56,205 nucleotides of DNA, taken from positions 1 to 56,205 of the forward strand of contig JAOMTQ010000006.1 in the NCBI GenBank assembly GCA_028355955.1, read 5' to 3'. The DNA is from Methylophilaceae bacterium (GTDB lineage Bacteria > Pseudomonadota > Gammaproteobacteria > Burkholderiales > Methylophilaceae). Each line of letters starts with the position of its first letter. Positions within the stretch are counted from its first letter, which is position 1. Below the pieces are notes generated by a model. It saw only the letters and a program-made list of their open reading frames with translations. It was not told the origin of the DNA and made no database searches. Below are positions 18,474-28,196 of the stretch, one piece after another. The translations under genes were made by a program, and so were the position numbers.

Positions 18474-19013
18474 CTAGATGTCTTTTTGCCACAAAATATC
18501 ATCAACATTATTTTCTTTATTGATATATCTAGCTAGAACAAAAAGAAAATCAGATAAACGATTAATATATTTGAGTGTGTTTTTATTTACTTCTTCTGTA
18601 TCATTTAGACGGAATAAGTTTCTTTCAACTCTTCTACAAACTGTCCGGCCTAAGTGACTATAAGAGGCTACTTTGGAGCCACCTGGTAATATGAAATCTT
18701 TTAGGGGAGGGAGCGTATCGTTCATTCTATCAAGCTCTCGTTCAAGAAAGCTGACTTTTTTTATATCGATCTTTTTATAATTTGGAATAGATAACTCTCC
18801 TCCAATATCAAATAGATCGTGCTGAATTTTTTTTAGGATGTCTTTTTGTGTAATATTTTCTGTGAGGATTAAACCTATAATAGAATTGAGTTCGTCTACA
18901 CTTCCTAAGCATTCAATTCGAGTGCTAAATTTCACAACACGAGTTCCATCACCGAGTCCAGTTTTACCTTCATCGCCTGTTTTAGTATAAATTTGTGTTA
19001 ATCTATTCACCAT
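18474..19013 (-). CDS. Cob(I)alamin adenosyltransferase (PduO/MMAB type)
   Basis: Transfers the adenosyl group of ATP to cob(I)alamin to make adenosylcobalamin. The 179-residue protein has the PduO-type nucleotide-binding N-terminus TKTGDEGKTGLGDGTRV (about residues 10-26). IECLGSVDELNSIIGL, the PGGS-containing loop and the CRRVERNL helix follow. It is unrelated to the CobA/BtuR type. No cobalamin biosynthesis gene, B12 transporter, B12 riboswitch or B12-dependent enzyme is in the window. It lies 11 bp upstream of pcnB and is divergent from murI. Confidence 0.93.
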   Translation of the reverse strand: MVNRLTQIYTKTGDEGKTGLGDGTRVVKFSTRIECLGSVDELNSIIGLILTENITQKDILKKIQHDLFDIGGELSIPNYKKIDIKKVSFLERELDRMNDTLPPLKDFILPGGSKVASYSHLGRTVCRRVERNLFRLNDTEEVNKNTLKYINRLSDFLFVLARYINKENNVDDILWQKDI

Positions 19014-19084
19014 AATTTTTAACTGTATTCTACATTATCCAATTAATTATTTTGGGTTATCTTTTGAAAACTAAATTTTAATTT

Positions 19085-19891
19085 ATGCACAAAAAACTTC
19101 CTTTAGGCATTTTTGATTCAGGCTTTGGAGGATTATCAGTAGCGAAAAGCATCCATAATCTTTTACCCAACGAAAACTTATCTTATGTCGCTGATTCTGA
19201 TTTTACTCCCTATGGAGATATGGAAGAGTCTGACATAGTAAAAAGAGCTATTTTGATTTCAGACTTTCTTATTAACAAAAAAGAATGCAAAGTAATTGTT
19301 GTTGCGTGCAACACTGCTACTGCATATGCTATAAATATTCTTCGTGACAGATTTAATGTTCCAATTATTGGTATGGAGCCAGCAGTTAAGCCAGCTCTTA
19401 AGGTTACATTAAATAATAAGGTAGGTGTTTTGTCCACAAGCGGGACATCAAAAAGTGCAAAATTTTGTGCTCTTTTAGAAAAGTACTCAGGTGACGTAAA
19501 ATTTTTTGTTCAACCTTGTCCAGGCCTTGTAAATGCAATAGAAAAAGGAAGTTTTGATGAAATAGAATTATTTGAGTTACTGGATAAATATCTGGCTAAC
19601 TTTAAAAAAAATGGGGTTGATACTATTGTCTTAGGCTGCACCCACTTTGTTTATATAAAACATTTGGTAAAAAAAATTATGGGTGAAAATATTATGATTG
19701 TCGATACGGGTGAGGCAGTAGCAAGACAATTGAAAATAAAATTAGAAGAATTCAATTTGATGGAAAATGCAAGTCAGCCAATTGAAAAAATGGAGCTAAT
19801 ATTAACTAAGTATAAAAATATTCCTCAGATAGTTAATCAATTTCTTTCTGGAAGTAATATAAGTTTTAAATTAGAGCGAAGCTGGGATTAA
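19085..19891 (+). CDS. murI: Glutamate racemase
   Basis: Makes D-glutamate for peptidoglycan. The signature GIFDSGFGGLSV is at residues 8-19. The two catalytic cysteines sit in VVACNTATA (about residue 76) and LGCTHFVY (about residue 186). The length of 268 residues is typical. It is divergent from the cobalamin adenosyltransferase gene across a 71-bp spacer. Its stop overlaps the convergent zinc-finger gene by 4 bp. Confidence 0.96.
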   Translation: MHKKLPLGIFDSGFGGLSVAKSIHNLLPNENLSYVADSDFTPYGDMEESDIVKRAILISDFLINKKECKVIVVACNTATAYAINILRDRFNVPIIGMEPAVKPALKVTLNNKVGVLSTSGTSKSAKFCALLEKYSGDVKFFVQPCPGLVNAIEKGSFDEIELFELLDKYLANFKKNGVDTIVLGCTHFVYIKHLVKKIMGENIMIVDTGEAVARQLKIKLEEFNLMENASQPIEKMELILTKYKNIPQIVNQFLSGSNISFKLERSWD

Positions 19892-20061
19892 GCTTTTAGC
19901 CTAAAAACTTTCCCACAATAGGGGCAAGCAGCCTCTTTTTTCTTATCCATGTTTATATAGACTCTTGGATGCATCGAAATAGTATCAGACTCATTGGGTG
20001 GACAAAAAATTGGAAAATCTTTTTGAGTGATGAAGGTTAACTCTCGAATTTTCTTATTCAA
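19888..20061 (-). CDS. Small CHCC-type zinc-finger protein
   Basis: A 57-codon gene from TTG at 20061 to TAA at 19890-19888. The encoded protein has Cys20, His31, Cys46 and Cys49 in the spacing of the zf-CHCC family (PF10276), the domain found in the NDUFS6 subunit of mitochondrial complex I. Visible segments are FPIFCPP, SMHPRVYI and the C-terminal ACPYCGKVFRL. The start overlaps the last codons of ilvE by 8 bp, which suggests translational coupling. The ilvE/zinc-finger pairing is common in betaproteobacteria. Its exact role is unknown; a zinc-binding accessory function is inference. Confidence 0.85.
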   Translation of the reverse strand: MNKKIRELTFITQKDFPIFCPPNESDTISMHPRVYINMDKKKEAACPYCGKVFRLKA

Positions 20062-20989
20062 CGAATGTTAACCAATCACTGTATTTTTTGTTACCACCTT
20101 TTACGATATCAAAATATATAGATTGAAGCTCATGAGTAAGTTTTCCTTTAGTACCAGAACCTATTTTTCTTTTATCTAGCTCTCGAATGGGTGTAACTTC
20201 AGCAGCTGTTCCTGTAAAAAATGCCTCATCTGCTGTATAAACTTCGTCCCGAGTGATGTTTTTTTCAATTACTTCTACTCCTAAATCCTTTGCGATAGTA
20301 ATTATTGTATCTCTCGTAATACCCTCAAGCGCACTATTTAAACTTGGTGTTACTAATTTACCATTTTTAATTAAAAAGAAATTTTCACCAGTACCCTCAG
20401 TAACAAAGCCTTGTGTATCAAGTAATAGCGCCTCATCGTAACCATCAGTTTTGGCCTCATGGTGAGCTAATATTGAATTCATATAGTTACCATTTGCTTT
20501 GGCTTTGCACATGGTGACGTTTACATGGTGCCTTGAGTATGAGGAAGTCTTAACTTGTATACCATTATCAATAGCTTCTTGACCCATGTATGCACCCCAC
20601 TCCCATGCAGCAACAATTAGATGGGTAGATAATTTATCTGCTGAGATGCCCATTTCTTCAGCGCCATAGAAAGCCATCGGTCTAATATAAGCAGATTTTA
20701 AATTATTTTTAGAAACAGATTTTTTCTGCGCGTCAATTACTTGAGATTTTGAAAAAGGCATTTTCATATTCATAATATGCGCTGAATTAAATAATCTATC
20801 CGTATGTTCATTCAATCTAAATATAGCTGGCCCTTTTTTTGTTTCATAAGCCCTCACTCCCTCAAATACGCCAAGACCATAGTGAAGTGTGTGCGTTAAA
20901 ACATGTGTCTTTGCTTCACGCCAGTCTACAAATTTATCGTCGTACCAGATAAACCCATCTTTATTTTCCATTGATTGAGGTATTGCCAT
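20054..20989 (-). CDS. ilvE: Branched-chain amino acid aminotransferase
   Basis: PLP enzyme that interconverts valine, leucine and isoleucine with their 2-oxo acids. Fold type IV signatures are present: HTLHYGLGVFEGVRAY near residue 34, YIRPMAFYG, SSYSRHHVN and KAKANGNYMNS with the PLP lysine. The late EGTGENFFLI and FFTGTAAEVTPI motifs are typical of IlvE. The length of 311 residues is normal. It is divergent from the SCO gene and overlaps the zinc-finger gene downstream. Confidence 0.96.
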   Translation of the reverse strand: MAIPQSMENKDGFIWYDDKFVDWREAKTHVLTHTLHYGLGVFEGVRAYETKKGPAIFRLNEHTDRLFNSAHIMNMKMPFSKSQVIDAQKKSVSKNNLKSAYIRPMAFYGAEEMGISADKLSTHLIVAAWEWGAYMGQEAIDNGIQVKTSSYSRHHVNVTMCKAKANGNYMNSILAHHEAKTDGYDEALLLDTQGFVTEGTGENFFLIKNGKLVTPSLNSALEGITRDTIITIAKDLGVEVIEKNITRDEVYTADEAFFTGTAAEVTPIRELDKRKIGSGTKGKLTHELQSIYFDIVKGGNKKYSDWLTFVE

Positions 20990-21085
20990 AAAAACCCTTT
21001 TTTAAATAAGTTATTTCAAATTTATTATAAAATTTGCAATCTGATTAGCATGATAAAATGAAAAGTCATTTTTGAGAAACTTTCT

Positions 21086-21652
21086 ATGAATAAATTTTTA
21101 AACGTAATCCTATTGATCTGTTTTTTATGTTCTTGTTCAGAAGATAAAAAAATTAACTTTAATGGTTCTAATATAACAAAAGCAAAAATTAATGGGAATT
21201 TTAGTCTGACTGATCAATATGGCGCAAATAGAACATTAGAAGATTTTAAAGGAAATGTTGTTGCTATTTTTTTTGGCTTTGCTAACTGTCCAGATATTTG
21301 CCCAACCACCTTGATTGAATTAAAAGAAATTGATAAAAGAATTAATAATAAAAATTTACAAGTATTGTTTGTGACATTGGATCCAGACAGAGATACCCAA
21401 GAGGTGCTGAAAGATTATTTGGCATCATTTAATGAAGCCTTTATTGGTTTAACAGGGAATATTGAGGATATTGAAAAAATGGCTCGGCAATATAAAATTT
21501 TTAGGTTGAAAGTAGAGGAAGGAAATAGCTATACCATTGATCATTCCTCAGCAATATATTTGGTTGATAAAGAGGGAGAGGTTAGGCTTCGCTATCCATA
21601 TGGATTTAAAATTGAAGGTATCGTTGATGATATTAAAAAGCTAATCGAGTAA
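21086..21652 (+). CDS. SCO1/SenC-family copper lipoprotein
   Basis: Delivers copper to the CuA centre of cytochrome c oxidase or acts as a periplasmic thiol reductant. A short N-terminal hydrophobic segment ends in a lipobox (L-C-S-C, candidate Cys17), so it is probably a membrane-anchored lipoprotein. The thioredoxin-like domain carries the metal site Cys68-P-D-I-Cys72 and the distal His153 (TIDHSSAIYLVD). The length of 188 residues is typical. The gene ends 12 bp inside the convergent YgjP-like gene. No oxidase genes are adjacent. Confidence 0.93.
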   Translation: MNKFLNVILLICFLCSCSEDKKINFNGSNITKAKINGNFSLTDQYGANRTLEDFKGNVVAIFFGFANCPDICPTTLIELKEIDKRINNKNLQVLFVTLDPDRDTQEVLKDYLASFNEAFIGLTGNIEDIEKMARQYKIFRLKVEEGNSYTIDHSSAIYLVDKEGEVRLRYPYGFKIEGIVDDIKKLIE

Positions 21653-22366
21653 ATACAGACTAAAACCTTTATTCTTTAAATAATTTTCAGCTAATTTGTA
21701 ATCTGGACTAATTTTTTCAACTAAATTCCAAAAACTCCTTGAATGATTCATATGGGTTAAATGTGCAAACTCATGACAAATTACATATTCTATGATGTAA
21801 GGATCTGCCTGAATAAGCCGCCAATTTATTCTAACTTCAGTTTTGCTGTTACATGAACCCCACTTTGTTTTGGCATTCGAAAGCAATATTAAATTTGAGG
21901 GAATCGAATTTATTTTTGAAATCTCATAAGCTCTTTGTGAAAAATAATCTAATGCTGTTTCTTTTAACCATTTTATAAAAAAAATTTTAATTTTTTCTTG
22001 GTTAGAAGGGTCTTTGAAGTGAATATTTAAGCTATGAGTGTTGCTCCATTCTATTTTATTTTTTCCTTGCAATAGAATAATTTTTATTTCTTTCCCTAGC
22101 AAATTAAAAGAAGCACCATTCTTAATAATAAGCTTGTTCCTTTGAGGCTCAATAAGCGCTAATTTCTTTTTAATCCAATTAATTTTTGATGATACTAACT
22201 CATTAATTTTTCTTTCCGTCATGAAAAAGGGTGCACTGACAATCAAGCCATTTTCAGTAATTTTTAGACTTAATGTTTTTTTAGATTTCTTAATTAAATG
22301 ATATTTTAAAGATTCATCATTTGATATTGATAATTCAACTTTTTTTTCTGAATTAAAGTTAAACAT
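21641..22366 (-). CDS. YgjP-like (DUF45/SprT-like) metallopeptidase-family protein
   Basis: The 241-residue protein has a C-terminal zinc metallopeptidase motif HEFAHLTHMNH (His198, Glu199, His202 and His208) and the family's KTKWGSCNSKTEVRINWRL segment (split: KTKWGSCNS then KTEVRINWRL). This is the PF01863 pattern. No signal peptide is present, so it is probably cytoplasmic. The cellular role of this family is poorly defined. It overlaps plsC by 8 bp, as in many betaproteobacteria, and overlaps the convergent SCO gene. Confidence 0.88.
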   Translation of the reverse strand: MFNFNSEKKVELSISNDESLKYHLIKKSKKTLSLKITENGLIVSAPFFMTERKINELVSSKINWIKKKLALIEPQRNKLIIKNGASFNLLGKEIKIILLQGKNKIEWSNTHSLNIHFKDPSNQEKIKIFFIKWLKETALDYFSQRAYEISKINSIPSNLILLSNAKTKWGSCNSKTEVRINWRLIQADPYIIEYVICHEFAHLTHMNHSRSFWNLVEKISPDYKLAENYLKNKGFSLYLLD

Positions 22367-23063
22367 TTATCTTTAGCATTTCTTTTTCTATCCAGTCTTT
22401 TGTTTTTAAATTTAGTTTGTCAGCTTTTAACTTATTACTTGAAATTACCTGTCCTATTGAAACGGTAATTACACCTGATTTTTTTATAATAGAATTTTTT
22501 GGCCAAAAAAATCCTGCATTATGAGCAACAGGCAGAATAGGTATTTTAGTTTGAGATGCCAGCCAGGCACCGCCGATATGATATTTACCAATTTCTTTGG
22601 GTTTTATTCTTGTGCCTTCTGGAAAGATAACAATACAGAATCCTTTTTTAATTCGATCAAGACCTTGTTGAAGCATCTGAGATAAAGATTTTTTGCCTAA
22701 TGATCGATCAATTGCAATAGGAGAGGTCATTGCTAAACCCCATCCAAAAAAAGGGACAAAAAGTAATTCACGCTTCATTACCCACACTTGAGGAGGAAAA
22801 ATCTTTTGGAATGCTAACGTTTCCCAGGCTGATTGATGTTTAGATAAAATTATGAAAGGAGCCTTAGGGATATTTTCGCGCCCTTTTATCTGAAATGTAA
22901 TGTTACAAGTCCATTCCAACCAAATCAGCATAGTTTTAGCCCATAAAGAAATAAATTTATAGCGGTATATTGGTGGGGCTGGAAGAGTGAGTATGGAAAG
23001 AAAAGTAAATGGAATTGTAAAAATCCACATACCCAACTGAAATAATATTGATCTTAAAAACAT
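22359..23063 (-). CDS. plsC: 1-acyl-sn-glycerol-3-phosphate acyltransferase
   Basis: Acylates lysophosphatidic acid to phosphatidic acid at the inner membrane. The 234-residue protein has an N-terminal hydrophobic segment (about residues 5-35). The acyltransferase block I is SKHQSAWE, with His76 and Glu81 (an H-x4-E variant of the usual H-x4-D). FPEGTRIKP near residue 150 and the later LPVAHNAG segment follow. The KHQSAWE form is common in betaproteobacterial homologues. It lies between gmhB (2-bp gap) and the YgjP-like gene. Confidence 0.92.
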   Translation of the reverse strand: MFLRSILFQLGMWIFTIPFTFLSILTLPAPPIYRYKFISLWAKTMLIWLEWTCNITFQIKGRENIPKAPFIILSKHQSAWETLAFQKIFPPQVWVMKRELLFVPFFGWGLAMTSPIAIDRSLGKKSLSQMLQQGLDRIKKGFCIVIFPEGTRIKPKEIGKYHIGGAWLASQTKIPILPVAHNAGFFWPKNSIIKKSGVITVSIGQVISSNKLKADKLNLKTKDWIEKEMLKINV

Positions 23064-23065
23064 TA

Positions 23066-23605
23066 CTATTCCATTTTAATGATGAATTTAGAAACCGCTA
23101 GAAGATTATCAAAAATTAAGGTACCACTTGGGTAGGATTTACTTTCTTCAACATCTTTTCCATTGCCCGTTCTTACAAGAATAGGTTGGGCTTCAGATTT
23201 TGAATAAGCTTCTAAGTCTCTTGCTGAATCTCCTATAGCAGGTATTTTTTCTAAACTAATATTGTAGTGCCCTTTTATTTTTTGCATTAATCCAGTTTTT
23301 GGTTTTCTACATATGCAGTTATCTTTTTCAACATGAGGACAATAAAAAATTTTATCAATCTTAGCTTTTTTCGTTTTGAGTAAATCTTGCATTTTTTTAT
23401 GAATTTTATCCAAGGTGGCATTATTAATTAATTTTTTACCAATTGCACTCTGGTTTGTTGCCACAACAACAGTATATCCATTTTTATTTAATAAGCTGAT
23501 TGCTTCTAGGCTGCCCTCGATTGGAATCCACTCCTCAGGACTTTTTATAGAATGTACACTGTCTTTATTGATGACACCGTCTCTATCCAAAATCACTAAT
23601 TTCAT
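23066..23605 (-). CDS. gmhB: D-glycero-beta-D-manno-heptose 1,7-bisphosphate 7-phosphatase
   Basis: HAD-family phosphatase that makes the heptose precursor of LPS inner core. Motif I is DRDGVIN (residues 7-13), followed by VVATNQSAIG. The GmhB-type zinc loop is CPHVEKDNCICRKP (cysteine/histidine cluster near residues 94-107). Motif IV is IGDSARDLEA. The length of 179 residues is normal. It starts 1 bp after the glyS stop, an order conserved in betaproteobacteria (glyQ-glyS-gmhB-plsC). Confidence 0.94.
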   Translation of the reverse strand: MKLVILDRDGVINKDSVHSIKSPEEWIPIEGSLEAISLLNKNGYTVVVATNQSAIGKKLINNATLDKIHKKMQDLLKTKKAKIDKIFYCPHVEKDNCICRKPKTGLMQKIKGHYNISLEKIPAIGDSARDLEAYSKSEAQPILVRTGNGKDVEESKSYPSGTLIFDNLLAVSKFIIKME

Positions 23606-23606
23606 C

Positions 23607-25694
23607 TCAAGAGGCTAATTTAGAAATATCAGCAACACAGTTTAAATTTTGTCTTAGCTTGAACAGAAGGCTATATCGATTATTTTTGATTTTAGTATCA
23701 TCAGTATTTACCATCACTTTTTCAAAGAAATTATTTATTGGCGTATTTAAAATGACTAAATTTTTTAATGCACCTACAAAATCATTCTTCACTAAGCATT
23801 GATTAATTTTTAGCTCCAGATCCAATAAAACTTTATGAAGCATAATTTCTTCATTCTCTATTAGAAGATTAACATCAACAGGGTTAATGATAATCTTGTC
23901 TGCTTTTTTAAGAATATTTGATACTCGTTTATTTGCTGAGGAAAGTGTGTCAGATTCGTTGAGTTTTTTAAATTCAGAAATTGCTCGCAAGCGTTCCAAA
24001 ATATCATGAATTCGTTCAGGTTTTGAAGATACTAATGCATCTACCATATCATTAGAATAACCAAGGTCTTTAAGGTAATTGAATAGTCGTTCATAAAAGA
24101 AATTAGTTAAACTTGCTCTAGCAGAATCATTTTTATCCAAGAAAGTATCAATTAAGGCATTTATATTGATTGGCAATTTTTTTTCTATGATTAATCTTAT
24201 TACTCCTATCGTGTTTCGTCTCAGACCAAAGGGATCTTTCTCACCTGTTGGAATTTCATTAATAGAGAATAAATCAATTAGCGTCGTAAATTTATCTGCA
24301 AGTGAAAGCATAAAACCTAACTCATCTCTTGGGAGTGAATCATTAGAAAATCTTGGCTTATAATGATCTTCGATTGAATTGGCAAAATTTTTATTTTTAT
24401 TTTCACTTAGTGCATAGTAGCGCCCCATTATTCCCTGTAGTTTTGGAAATTCACCTACCATTAGGCTCATAAGATCTGCCTTTGAGTAAAGACATAATTG
24501 CTCCAAATCAATATTAAACTTTAAATTTAAATTTTTTGTTAAGTACTGTAACTTCTTGGCAACTCTTTCTGCCCGATCTTTTTGTGATCCAAGCTTGTGA
24601 TGATAGATAACTTTTTTAAGTTTTTCGCAAAAAGTTGTTAATCCCAGTTTTTTATCTTCATCATAAAAGAATTCAGCATCTGCTAAACGTGGTCTTATCA
24701 CTTTTTCATTTCCATGGATAACTTGATCTGTATTTTTTGGTGAAATATTTGAAACAATAATAAAACTATTTGTTAGGCCGTTATTTTTATTAAAAATAGG
24801 GAAGTATTTTTGGTTTGTCTTCATCGTTAATGTGAGGCATTCTTCTGGGATAGAAAGATATTTATCTTCAAAGTTACCGATTAAAATATTTGGCATTTCG
24901 ACAAGTGATGTTACCTCATCAGTTAAAGCTTCATCTTCGGTAATAAAAAAATCTTTGCCAAGCTTAGCAAGAGCATCTTTTATATCCTTTTTAATCTTAG
25001 TTTTACGATTGTTAAAACATACAATTACGTTACCATCCGTCTCTAGAGTTTTTTCATAATCATCAGCATGGTTAATTGTGATAGTTTCTTTATTGGATTC
25101 AAACCTATGGCCTCGTGTTTTATTTGATGATGTGCAGCCAAGAACGCTTGCATTTAATACTTGTTTTCCATGAAGCGCAATTAGACCTCTCATTGGTCTT
25201 GCAAAGTTGACTGATGTCCATCCATCTTCAAGCTGATAAGTCATCACTTTTTTTATTGCTAATTTTTGAAGTGAATTCTTGATAATATCGTTCAAAGAGT
25301 CTTCAAGCTTTATACCTTTTAATTTTTTTGTAACATAAATAAATTTCTGACCTTTGTCTTCTTTAATCTCAAGATCTTCTTTTTTAATTGCTTCATCGAT
25401 AGAACTTATTTTCTTTAATAATGGTTGTGTTGGTTTATTATTTTCATCAAAGCCTACAGAATAGGGCATTAATTTAATCAGCTTTTCTTCGTCTTCTGCT
25501 TCATCTATTACTGATTTAATGTTTACAGCAATTCTTCTTGGCGTAGCATATGTTTGAAAATCACTCTTAGTTACTAAATTCCTTGAGATAAGCTCTGATG
25601 CTATGGTTTCACCAAACTGATGACTTAAAGTTTCGAGTGAATCAGGTGGTAACTCCTCTGTGAAAAGTTCTATTAGTAAATTATCTTTAACCAC
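23607..25694 (-). CDS. glyS: Glycyl-tRNA synthetase beta subunit
   Basis: Beta chain of the bacterial alpha2beta2 GlyRS. The N-terminus [16 protein letters not shown] aligns with the E. coli FLVEIGTEELPP segment so that the GTG at 25694 falls exactly at the E. coli start methionine. I therefore prefer it to the GTG codons at 25703 and 25721. About 695 residues is the expected length. [18 protein letters not shown] and the HD-like [18 protein letters not shown] segment are present. The GTG overlaps the glyQ stop, consistent with coupled translation of the two subunits. Confidence 0.95.
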   Translation of the reverse strand: MVKDNLLIELFTEELPPDSLETLSHQFGETIASELISRNLVTKSDFQTYATPRRIAVNIKSVIDEAEDEEKLIKLMPYSVGFDENNKPTQPLLKKISSIDEAIKKEDLEIKEDKGQKFIYVTKKLKGIKLEDSLNDIIKNSLQKLAIKKVMTYQLEDGWTSVNFARPMRGLIALHGKQVLNASVLGCTSSNKTRGHRFESNKETITINHADDYEKTLETDGNVIVCFNNRKTKIKKDIKDALAKLGKDFFITEDEALTDEVTSLVEMPNILIGNFEDKYLSIPEECLTLTMKTNQKYFPIFNKNNGLTNSFIIVSNISPKNTDQVIHGNEKVIRPRLADAEFFYDEDKKLGLTTFCEKLKKVIYHHKLGSQKDRAERVAKKLQYLTKNLNLKFNIDLEQLCLYSKADLMSLMVGEFPKLQGIMGRYYALSENKNKNFANSIEDHYKPRFSNDSLPRDELGFMLSLADKFTTLIDLFSINEIPTGEKDPFGLRRNTIGVIRLIIEKKLPININALIDTFLDKNDSARASLTNFFYERLFNYLKDLGYSNDMVDALVSSKPERIHDILERLRAISEFKKLNESDTLSSANKRVSNILKKADKIIINPVDVNLLIENEEIMLHKVLLDLELKINQCLVKNDFVGALKNLVILNTPINNFFEKVMVNTDDTKIKNNRYSLLFKLRQNLNCVADISKLAS

Positions 25695-26613
25695 TTGAAT
25701 CACTTTTTTTGTCAAGTTCACTTATCGCTTCTTTGGCATGGTTTTTATCTGCCATGGGGAAACCTAATTTTTTTCTGCTCATTAAGTATGCGCTAGCAAC
25801 ATTTCTAGAAATATCCCTTATTTTTCCAATATAGTCAGCTCTTTCTGTAACGCTTATTACACCCCTTGCATCTAATAAATTAAATGTATGCGCTGCTTTT
25901 AAAACTTGCTCGTAGGCAGGTAATGCAAGGTTTTCTTCGACAAGTTTATTTGCTTGTTTAGCGTGGGAGGCAAAAGCTTTTAATAGAAATTCACTATCAC
26001 TGAATTTAAAGTTGTAACTACTTTGTTCTTTTTCATTTTGTAAGAAAACATCACCATAGCTAATTCCATCTGTCCATTGAATATCGTAAACACTATCTAC
26101 ATTTTGAATATACATAGCAAGTCTTTCTAATCCATAAGTAATTTCACCCGTGATTGGCTTGCATGTAATTCCTCCGACCTGCTGGAAATATGTAAATTGA
26201 GTGATCTCCATTCCATTTAACCAAACCTCCCATCCTAGACCCCAGGCACCTAGTGTTGGATTTTCCCAGTTATCTTCTACTAGGCGAATATCGTTTTTTT
26301 TAAGATCAATGCCAAGGCTCTGAATAGACGACATATAAAGATCTACAATATTTTCTGGCGCTGGTTTTAAGGCAACTTGAAATTGATAATAGTGCTGCAG
26401 ACGATTTGGGTTTTCACCATAACGCCCATCTTTTGGTCTTCTACTTGGCTGCACATAGGCGGCCTTCCATGGCTCAGGCCCAATCGATTTTAAAAATGTG
26501 GCGGTATGTGAGGTTCCGGCACCTACTTCCATGTCATAGGGTTGAATGATGGCGCATCCTTGTTTACTCCAATATTCCTGAAGCTTAAAAATAATTTCTT
26601 GGAAGTTAAGCAT
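25687..26613 (-). CDS. glyQ: Glycyl-tRNA synthetase alpha subunit
   Basis: Alpha chain of tetrameric GlyRS, carrying the class II catalytic core. Conserved segments are [17 protein letters not shown] near residue 11, [32 protein letters not shown] (split: [10 protein letters not shown] and GRYGENPNR), and [18 protein letters not shown]. The length of 308 residues is normal. It starts 18 bp after lnt and overlaps glyS. Confidence 0.97.
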   Translation of the reverse strand: MLNFQEIIFKLQEYWSKQGCAIIQPYDMEVGAGTSHTATFLKSIGPEPWKAAYVQPSRRPKDGRYGENPNRLQHYYQFQVALKPAPENIVDLYMSSIQSLGIDLKKNDIRLVEDNWENPTLGAWGLGWEVWLNGMEITQFTYFQQVGGITCKPITGEITYGLERLAMYIQNVDSVYDIQWTDGISYGDVFLQNEKEQSSYNFKFSDSEFLLKAFASHAKQANKLVEENLALPAYEQVLKAAHTFNLLDARGVISVTERADYIGKIRDISRNVASAYLMSRKKLGFPMADKNHAKEAISELDKKSDSSG

Positions 26614-26631
26614 TTTTTTAATTTTAATTAA

Positions 26632-28137
26632 TTACCAACGTATTTTACGTTGTTTCTTAATCACAGCAAGAAACTTACTAATTAATTTTTTACGAAACAA
26701 GGTAATTGAGGTAATTAAAAAGCATAGAATTAAAATTGGAAAATGACCATATTTTATAAATGGCGTACTTCCATTAAAACCCTGCACATTCTGAGTAAGT
26801 GACCCACTTTGAAATTGGGGTAGTTTATTTATGACCTTACCTTTTTCATTGATAAAAGCAGTGACGCCAGTATTTGTCGCTCGAAGCATCATCCTTCCAG
26901 TTTCAATGGCTCTAGCTTGTGAGATTTGCAAGTGTTGTTCGGCAGCAATTGAATGTCCATACCATGCATCATTACTCATATTTAACAAAATGTTTGCGTT
27001 GGGTAATTGACGAATTATTTCATTCCCAAATACATCTTCATAGCAAATATTTATTGCTATCTTTTGTTGATCAAACTTCATTGGAAGCTGTATTCTCTCA
27101 CCCCTTGATAAATCATTAAATGGCATGTTAAGTAGATCTTCATAAATGAAACCAAAAATACTTCTCAGTGGGACATATTCTCCAAAGGGGACTAAATGAT
27201 ATTTCCTATATTTCTGTGATTCATCCTCCCCAAAAGAAACAGCAGAGTTATAAATACCAGCGTCATTCCTTTCGATGACGCCTAAAATTAGATTCCCGTC
27301 AATTTTATTCATATGTCTTTTAATTTTATTTAAATAATTTGATGGAATATATTCAATTAAAAGTGGTATTGAGGTCTCTGGTAAAACAGTCAAGGGAGAA
27401 TTACTTTTTAAAATTAAACTTTCATAATTATTTAATATTTTTTTAATTTTAGTTTGATCCCACTTTTCATCCTGCTTTACGTTGCCCTGCAATAATGTAA
27501 CTTCAATAGGGCCTCCATTTGGCTCTGTCCATTCAATTTTTTTTAGAAAATGACCTCCGCCCCAGATAATAATGATTAAAAAAATAATCCATAAACGTTG
27601 ATAGGCTTTATTTAACAAAAGAAATAAGAGATGCGAGGTTAATATTAGAAGGAAGCTAACTCCGTAGATACCTGTAATAGGAATGTATCCAGCCAAAGGG
27701 CTACCCTCGACTTGAGAATACCCGAGAGTTAACCATGGAAAACCTGTAAAGATCCAAGAGCGAACCCATTCAACTAGTGTGAAAATTGCTGCGACTAAGA
27801 GAGGTTGATTTTTAAATTTTGGAAAAACTGAAAGGGATAGAAAAAAAAGAGATAGAAATAAACATAAAATAAAGGTTGAGAGTATTGCTAAAATTTCTGG
27901 CATACCTCCAAATTTTTGGAGGCAGATATATATCCAATAAATTCCAAAAATAAATAAACCTAATCCAAAAAGAAGGCATTCTTTGACGGGCAGATTATTT
28001 TTACGGATTAACCAAAAAAAAATGGTAAATACAAGAGGAAGAATGATATAAAAATTAAACGGGGAAAAACTTAAAACAAGTGAACTTCCAAGAATTAGAT
28101 AAGAAGTATTTAATGCTTGTTTAAATAAAAAGGTCAA
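26632..28137 (-). CDS. lnt: Apolipoprotein N-acyltransferase
   Basis: Inner-membrane enzyme that adds the third acyl chain to lipoproteins. The N-terminal half holds about six to seven hydrophobic helices (residues 10-200). The periplasmic nitrilase-like domain has the catalytic Glu in VLPETSIPLL, the region before FGEYVPLR with the Lys, and the catalytic Cys in INICYEDVFG. A final TM helix lies near residue 470. The length of 501 residues is typical. Translation appears to begin at a TTG (28137), three bases downstream of a 9-bp hairpin, and no Shine-Dalgarno sequence is visible. Confidence 0.94.
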   Translation of the reverse strand: MTFLFKQALNTSYLILGSSLVLSFSPFNFYIILPLVFTIFFWLIRKNNLPVKECLLFGLGLFIFGIYWIYICLQKFGGMPEILAILSTFILCLFLSLFFLSLSVFPKFKNQPLLVAAIFTLVEWVRSWIFTGFPWLTLGYSQVEGSPLAGYIPITGIYGVSFLLILTSHLLFLLLNKAYQRLWIIFLIIIIWGGGHFLKKIEWTEPNGGPIEVTLLQGNVKQDEKWDQTKIKKILNNYESLILKSNSPLTVLPETSIPLLIEYIPSNYLNKIKRHMNKIDGNLILGVIERNDAGIYNSAVSFGEDESQKYRKYHLVPFGEYVPLRSIFGFIYEDLLNMPFNDLSRGERIQLPMKFDQQKIAINICYEDVFGNEIIRQLPNANILLNMSNDAWYGHSIAAEQHLQISQARAIETGRMMLRATNTGVTAFINEKGKVINKLPQFQSGSLTQNVQGFNGSTPFIKYGHFPILILCFLITSITLFRKKLISKFLAVIKKQRKIRW

Positions 28138-28140
28138 AAT

Positions 28141-28167
28141 GTACTATTTCAATTATGAAAATAGTAC
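28141..28167 (-). terminator. Hairpin between the small secreted-protein gene and lnt
   Basis: A perfect 9-bp inverted repeat GTACTATTT (28141-28149) / AAATAGTAC (28159-28167) with a 9-base loop. On the minus strand it is followed by ATTTTGACCTTTTT, which contains the lnt TTG start. It could be a weak intrinsic terminator for the upstream small gene, or a structure that controls lnt translation. The sequence does not decide between them. Confidence 0.4.
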
Positions 28168-28196
28168 TTTAACCCTAGTTGGTAGTCTTGTAAAAA

